Shown one piece after another: positions 5,340 to 7,787 of a stretch of DNA of 7,787 nt. Each line of letters opens with the position of its first letter. Position 1 is the first letter of the stretch. The position numbers were made by a program, and so were the translations under genes. Source of the DNA: Tannerellaceae bacterium (GTDB lineage Bacteria; Bacteroidota; Bacteroidia; Bacteroidales; Tannerellaceae); assembly GCA_031276545.1 (NCBI GenBank), contig JAISMW010000096.1, positions 1 to 7,787 on the forward strand, written 5' to 3'. The notes under the pieces are model-generated. The model made no database searches and was not told where the DNA came from. It saw nothing but the letters and a program-made list of their open reading frames with translations.

Positions 5340-5903
5340 CTACTGTTCATCAATGTTGGCTACTTCAATCTCAAATACCAAAGTGGAATAAGCAGGGATA
5401 GATACATTCCCCTGCGCGTCTTTCTGGGCAATTGACTTATACCCTAATTCCTGAGGGATCCATACTTCTCCTTTTTCGCCTTCCGTCATATATTGCAAAG
5501 CCACCGACCAGCCTTCTATCACCGATGCGTATCCATTGGGATTGGTCGAACTGTAGTTCGCCACGCCCGAACTAACGGCTACATGGAAAGGCAGGTCATA
5601 GCGGGCGTCTTTTTTGTCGAACACAGTGCCGTCTATCAAAGCTCCCTGATAAAAAACTTTCACCCGGCTTGTGTAATATATCTGCTTCCCGTTGCCGGGG
5701 CGTATTTGTTTGTAAAATATCACTCCGTTATTACTCATCGCCTTATAGCGCGTGTAAGCCGGGTCGTATGTTTTGTCGTTGAAGGCCTTTTCGTTGGCCG
5801 ACTTCCAGGTATCATCCGTAGCTTCTCCGCTGTCGTCCTTTCCGCAGGAGGAGATAAATACCATACAACTCATCATCCACAATACAAAGAAGTACTTTTT
5901 CAT
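5340..5903 (-). CDS. FKBP-type peptidyl-prolyl cis-trans isomerase, lipoprotein
   Basis: This 187-residue envelope lipoprotein is predicted to catalyse proline cis-trans isomerisation and help fold exported proteins. The signal peptide is MKKYFFVLWMMSCMVFISSC, with lipobox ISSC and the lipidated cysteine at C20. GKDDSGEATDD follows; its early K-D-D matches the acidic export signal described for surface lipoproteins in Bacteroidetes, so outer-surface display is possible. The FKBP domain occupies about 60-186. It has VKVFYQGALIDGTVFDKKD (81-99), VIEGWSVALQYMTEGEKGEV (128-147) with the conserved tryptophan of the active-site floor, IPQELGYKS and the closing strand STLVFEIEV. The usual YG...G turn is replaced by a longer YKSIAQKDAQGNV loop. 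The start lies 4 bases after the glyQS stop, so the two are almost certainly cotranscribed. Confidence 0.93.
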   Translation of the reverse strand: MKKYFFVLWMMSCMVFISSCGKDDSGEATDDTWKSANEKAFNDKTYDPAYTRYKAMSNNGVIFYKQIRPGNGKQIYYTSRVKVFYQGALIDGTVFDKKDARYDLPFHVAVSSGVANYSSTNPNGYASVIEGWSVALQYMTEGEKGEVWIPQELGYKSIAQKDAQGNVSIPAYSTLVFEIEVANIDEQ

Positions 5904-5907
5904 GTTC

Positions 5908-7452
5908 TCAACTGTTTATTTTCTTCAATAAGTTCTTTAAACTCACCTTTTCGGCAATAATTTCATGCAACATCCGGACGGGTACCCTTTCCTGCTCCAT
6001 CGTATCGCGGAAGCGGATAGTAACCTGGTTGTCGTTCAATGTTTCATGGTCGACGGTGATACAGTAGGGGGTGCCGATGGCATCTTGGCGACGGTAGCGT
6101 TTGCCGATGGAGTCTTTCCCGTCATACTGGCAACGGAAGTCGAAGCGCAGCATATCCAAAATTTCTTCCGCTTTTTCAGGCAGTCCGTCTTTCTTCACCA
6201 GAGGCAGTATGGCCAGTTTGACGGGCGCCAGGGCTGCCGGCAGTTTCAATACTGCACGGGTTTCGCCGTTTTCCAGCGTCTCTTCGGCATACGAACCGGA
6301 GATAAGGCTCAGGAACACCCTGTCCACCCCAATGGAAGTTTCAATCACGTAAGGCGTATAGCTCTGTCCCAGTTCGGGATCGAAATATTGTATCTTCTTG
6401 CCCGAATACTTTTCGTGCTGGCGCAGGTCGAAGTCGGTACGGCTATGGATTCCCTCCACTTCTTTAAAACCGAAAGGCATTTCAAATTCAATATCCGTAG
6501 CAGCATTGGCATAATGCGCCAGCTTATCGTGGTCGTGATAGCGATATTTGGCGTCGCCCAGTCCCATCGCCTTATGCCAGGCAAGACGTGTCGTTTTCCA
6601 TCGGGAGAACCATTCCATTTCTTCACCCGGGCGGACGAAGAACTGCATTTCCATCTGTTCGAACTCGCGCATACGGAAAATGAATTGCCGGGCTACAATT
6701 TCGTTGCGAAACGCCTTCCCTGTCTGGGCTATACCGAAAGGAATCTTCATACGCCCTGTTTTCTGTACATTCAGGAAATTCACGAAGATACCCTGTGCCG
6801 TTTCCGGGCGCAAATAAACCTTCATCGCCCCCTCTGCCGTCGAACCCATCTCGGTAGAAAACATCAGATTGAATTGCCTCACCTCTGTCCAGTTGCGCGT
6901 ACCCGATATGGGACACACTATTTCTGCGTCGATAATAATCTGCCGGAGTTCCTCCAGGTCCGAATCGTTCAAGGCTTTAGCGAAGCGAGTATGAGTGGCG
7001 TCCCGCCTGGCCTGCTGTTCCAGCACACGGGGATTGGTCGTGCGAAATTGCGTCTCGTCGAAAGCATCGCCAAAACGTTTAGCCGCTTTTTCTATTTCCT
7101 TTTCTATCTTTTCGTCTATTTTGGCCAGATATTCTTCCACCAGCACATCGGCGCGATAACGCTTTTTCGAATCCTTATTGTCAATCAGCGGATCATTGAA
7201 AGCATCCACATGGCCGGATGCTTTCCAGACAGTAGGGTGCATAAAGATCGCCGAGTCTATCCCCACCACGTTCTCATGCAGCAGCGTCATGCTGTCCCAC
7301 CAATATTTCTTGATGTTGTTTTTCAGTTCCACCCCATATTGGCCGTAGTCATACACCGCACCCAATCCGTCGTAAATCTCCGACGAGGGAAACACAAACC
7401 CGTACTCCTTGCAGTGCGAAACTATTTTTTTGAAAACATCCTCTTGTGCCAT
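5908..7452 (-). CDS. glyQS: Glycine--tRNA ligase, single-chain dimeric type
   Basis: This cytoplasmic class II synthetase charges tRNA-Gly with glycine. It is the single-chain alpha2 (eukaryote/archaea-like) type rather than the split alpha2beta2 enzyme. I start it at the ATG at 7452 (MAQEDVFKKIV, 514 residues) because this matches the family N-terminus; a GTG three codons upstream is in frame but less likely. Landmarks: GFVFPSSEIYDG (18-29), RPETAQGIFVNF (215-226), class II motif 2 beginning FRNEIVARQFIFRMREFEQ (248-266), motif 3 around IGVDRVFLSLI (374-384), and the anticodon-binding domain from about 408 to 505 (APVKLAILPL ... GKRYRRQDAIGTPYCITVD). An insertion rich in K and E (about 105-130) is normal for this subgroup. 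No truncation or frameshift is seen. It heads the operon with the FKBP lipoprotein. Confidence 0.98.
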   Translation of the reverse strand: MAQEDVFKKIVSHCKEYGFVFPSSEIYDGLGAVYDYGQYGVELKNNIKKYWWDSMTLLHENVVGIDSAIFMHPTVWKASGHVDAFNDPLIDNKDSKKRYRADVLVEEYLAKIDEKIEKEIEKAAKRFGDAFDETQFRTTNPRVLEQQARRDATHTRFAKALNDSDLEELRQIIIDAEIVCPISGTRNWTEVRQFNLMFSTEMGSTAEGAMKVYLRPETAQGIFVNFLNVQKTGRMKIPFGIAQTGKAFRNEIVARQFIFRMREFEQMEMQFFVRPGEEMEWFSRWKTTRLAWHKAMGLGDAKYRYHDHDKLAHYANAATDIEFEMPFGFKEVEGIHSRTDFDLRQHEKYSGKKIQYFDPELGQSYTPYVIETSIGVDRVFLSLISGSYAEETLENGETRAVLKLPAALAPVKLAILPLVKKDGLPEKAEEILDMLRFDFRCQYDGKDSIGKRYRRQDAIGTPYCITVDHETLNDNQVTIRFRDTMEQERVPVRMLHEIIAEKVSLKNLLKKINS

Positions 7453-7496
7453 AATTTTCACGCAGTCTAATTAATAAAATTATTCGTATAAGGCTG

Positions 7497-7504
7497 CAAA
7501 GTAA
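7497..7504 (-). promoter_or_regulatory. Putative -7 box for the glyQS operon
   Basis: On the minus strand this reads TTACTTTG followed by CAGCC. It matches TAnnTTTG in all but the second position and sits about 45 bases upstream of the glyQS ATG, giving a leader of roughly 40 bases. No convincing -33 TTTG is visible at the expected distance. Confidence 0.4.
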
Positions 7505-7643
7505 ATGATTTTTTGAAGAATCCCCATCCCCCGCCACAATATTCTCCGTGCCCCGCCATCTCCGGAATCAAATCTCCTCCGGAAAACATTTTTCCCAATA
7601 TTTTTTTTTGAGCATTTCCCACCCCCGTTTTACCCCCCAAAAA

Positions 7644-7677
7644 CTGTAACAAAAAAACCTTCGTTTAAATGTTACAG
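7644..7677. promoter_or_regulatory. Symmetric inverted repeat (CTGTAACA / TGTTACAG)
   Basis: CTGTAACA (7644-7651) and TGTTACAG (7670-7677) are perfect 8-bp arms. The 18-base interior is itself symmetric, with AAAC (7655-7658) pairing with GTTT (7663-7666) around a CTTC loop and AAA opposite AAA as an internal loop. It lies about 100 bases before the plus-strand start codon. An operator for a dimeric regulator or an RNA hairpin in a leader are both possible. There is no U-tract downstream (GCGGGAAAAG), so it is not a terminator for plus-strand transcription. Confidence 0.45.
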
Positions 7678-7778
7678 CGGGAAAAGTGACAAATGGATTT
7701 GTTGAACCTTTGGATGTAGAACTAAATTATAGTAAACTCTATATTTTCTTTTAGTATTAATTTAAAAATTAAAGATTT

Positions 7779-7787
7779 ATGAACAAA
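7779..7787 (+). CDS. Start of a plus-strand gene (Met-Asn-Lys...), rest outside window
   Basis: ATGAACAAA closes the window after an AT-rich leader typical of Bacteroidales genes, which often lack a Shine-Dalgarno. Met-Asn-Lys is a common beginning of exported proteins, but three codons do not allow identification. The call rests on context: a divergent intergenic region with a possible promoter and hairpin ahead of it. Confidence 0.45.

Larger units (their letters stand above)
7453..7778. other. Divergent intergenic region between glyQS and a plus-strand gene
   Basis: Of these 326 bases, the 7453-7510 part is the glyQS leader and promoter area. 7511-7640 is C-rich on the plus strand, with runs such as ACCCCCG and ACCCCCC broken by a nine-T run. 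7641-7680 holds the symmetric hairpin listed separately, and 7713-7778 is AT-rich leader for the plus-strand gene. An AACCTTTG box at 7705-7712 is a partial match to a -7 element for that gene but lacks a -33 partner. The minus-strand frame across 7467-7652 has glycine-rich, gene-unlike composition and I do not call it. Confidence 0.6.

Noticed and set aside
5965..7470. 501-codon plus-strand frame antisense to glyQS
   Set aside because: It is exactly the shadow of a strongly conserved synthetase gene; long antisense frames are common opposite such genes, and the translation (rich in F, H, R, Q) has no motif.
7619..7637. G-quadruplex on the minus strand
   Set aside because: There are only three clear G-runs (G6, G5, G3) within reach; a four-run motif is not present without splitting the longest run.
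7467..7652. 61-codon minus-strand frame upstream of glyQS
   Set aside because: It overlaps the glyQS promoter area, is Gly/Lys-rich from C-runs in the DNA, and has no recognisable family.

Overview
The window looks like chromosomal DNA from a member of the Bacteroidales, probably Bacteroides or a close relative. The evidence is a single-chain glycyl-tRNA synthetase closely resembling those of Bacteroides, an FKBP-type lipoprotein with an acidic stretch after the lipobox cysteine, an ArgE-like M20 deacylase of the Bacteroides type, promoter-like TAnnTTTG boxes in place of classical -10 boxes, and genes with no clear Shine-Dalgarno sequence. Genus and species cannot be fixed from the sequence alone.

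Layout, left to right. (1) 1-521, minus strand: the N-terminal 173 codons of a PD-(D/E)XK (Rpn/transposase-like) nuclease, cut by the window edge. (2) 522-1872: about 1.35 kb with no convincing intact gene but dense in repeats: three copies of a 21-bp unit, one inverted so that a long hairpin forms (770-840); a possible gene remnant (847-1050); a 105-bp tandem duplication (1136-1345); an iteron-like array of eight or nine 21-bp units (1383-1571); and a GC-rich 21-bp pair (1655-1696). (3) 1873-5078, minus strand: a compact cluster ribF, argE-like deacylase, Wzx-type flippase, with a 26-nt overlap and then a 7-nt gap. (4) 5079-5339: an intergenic region holding a plus-strand promoter-like element about 60 bases before a strong intrinsic terminator. 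Together these suggest a small RNA of about 80-85 nt. (5) 5340-7452, minus strand: glyQS followed 4 nt later by an FKBP-type peptidyl-prolyl isomerase lipoprotein. (6) 7453-7778: a divergent intergenic region with a symmetric hairpin. The first three codons of a plus-strand gene end the window.

The core genes are housekeeping: translation (glyQS), envelope protein folding (FKBP), flavin cofactor synthesis (ribF), arginine biosynthesis or acyl-amino-acid deacylation (argE-like) and export of lipid-linked glycan (flippase). Clustering probably reflects shared transcription more than a shared pathway. The less ordinary material is the repeat-rich gap beside the nuclease gene and the candidate small RNA between the two minus-strand operons.
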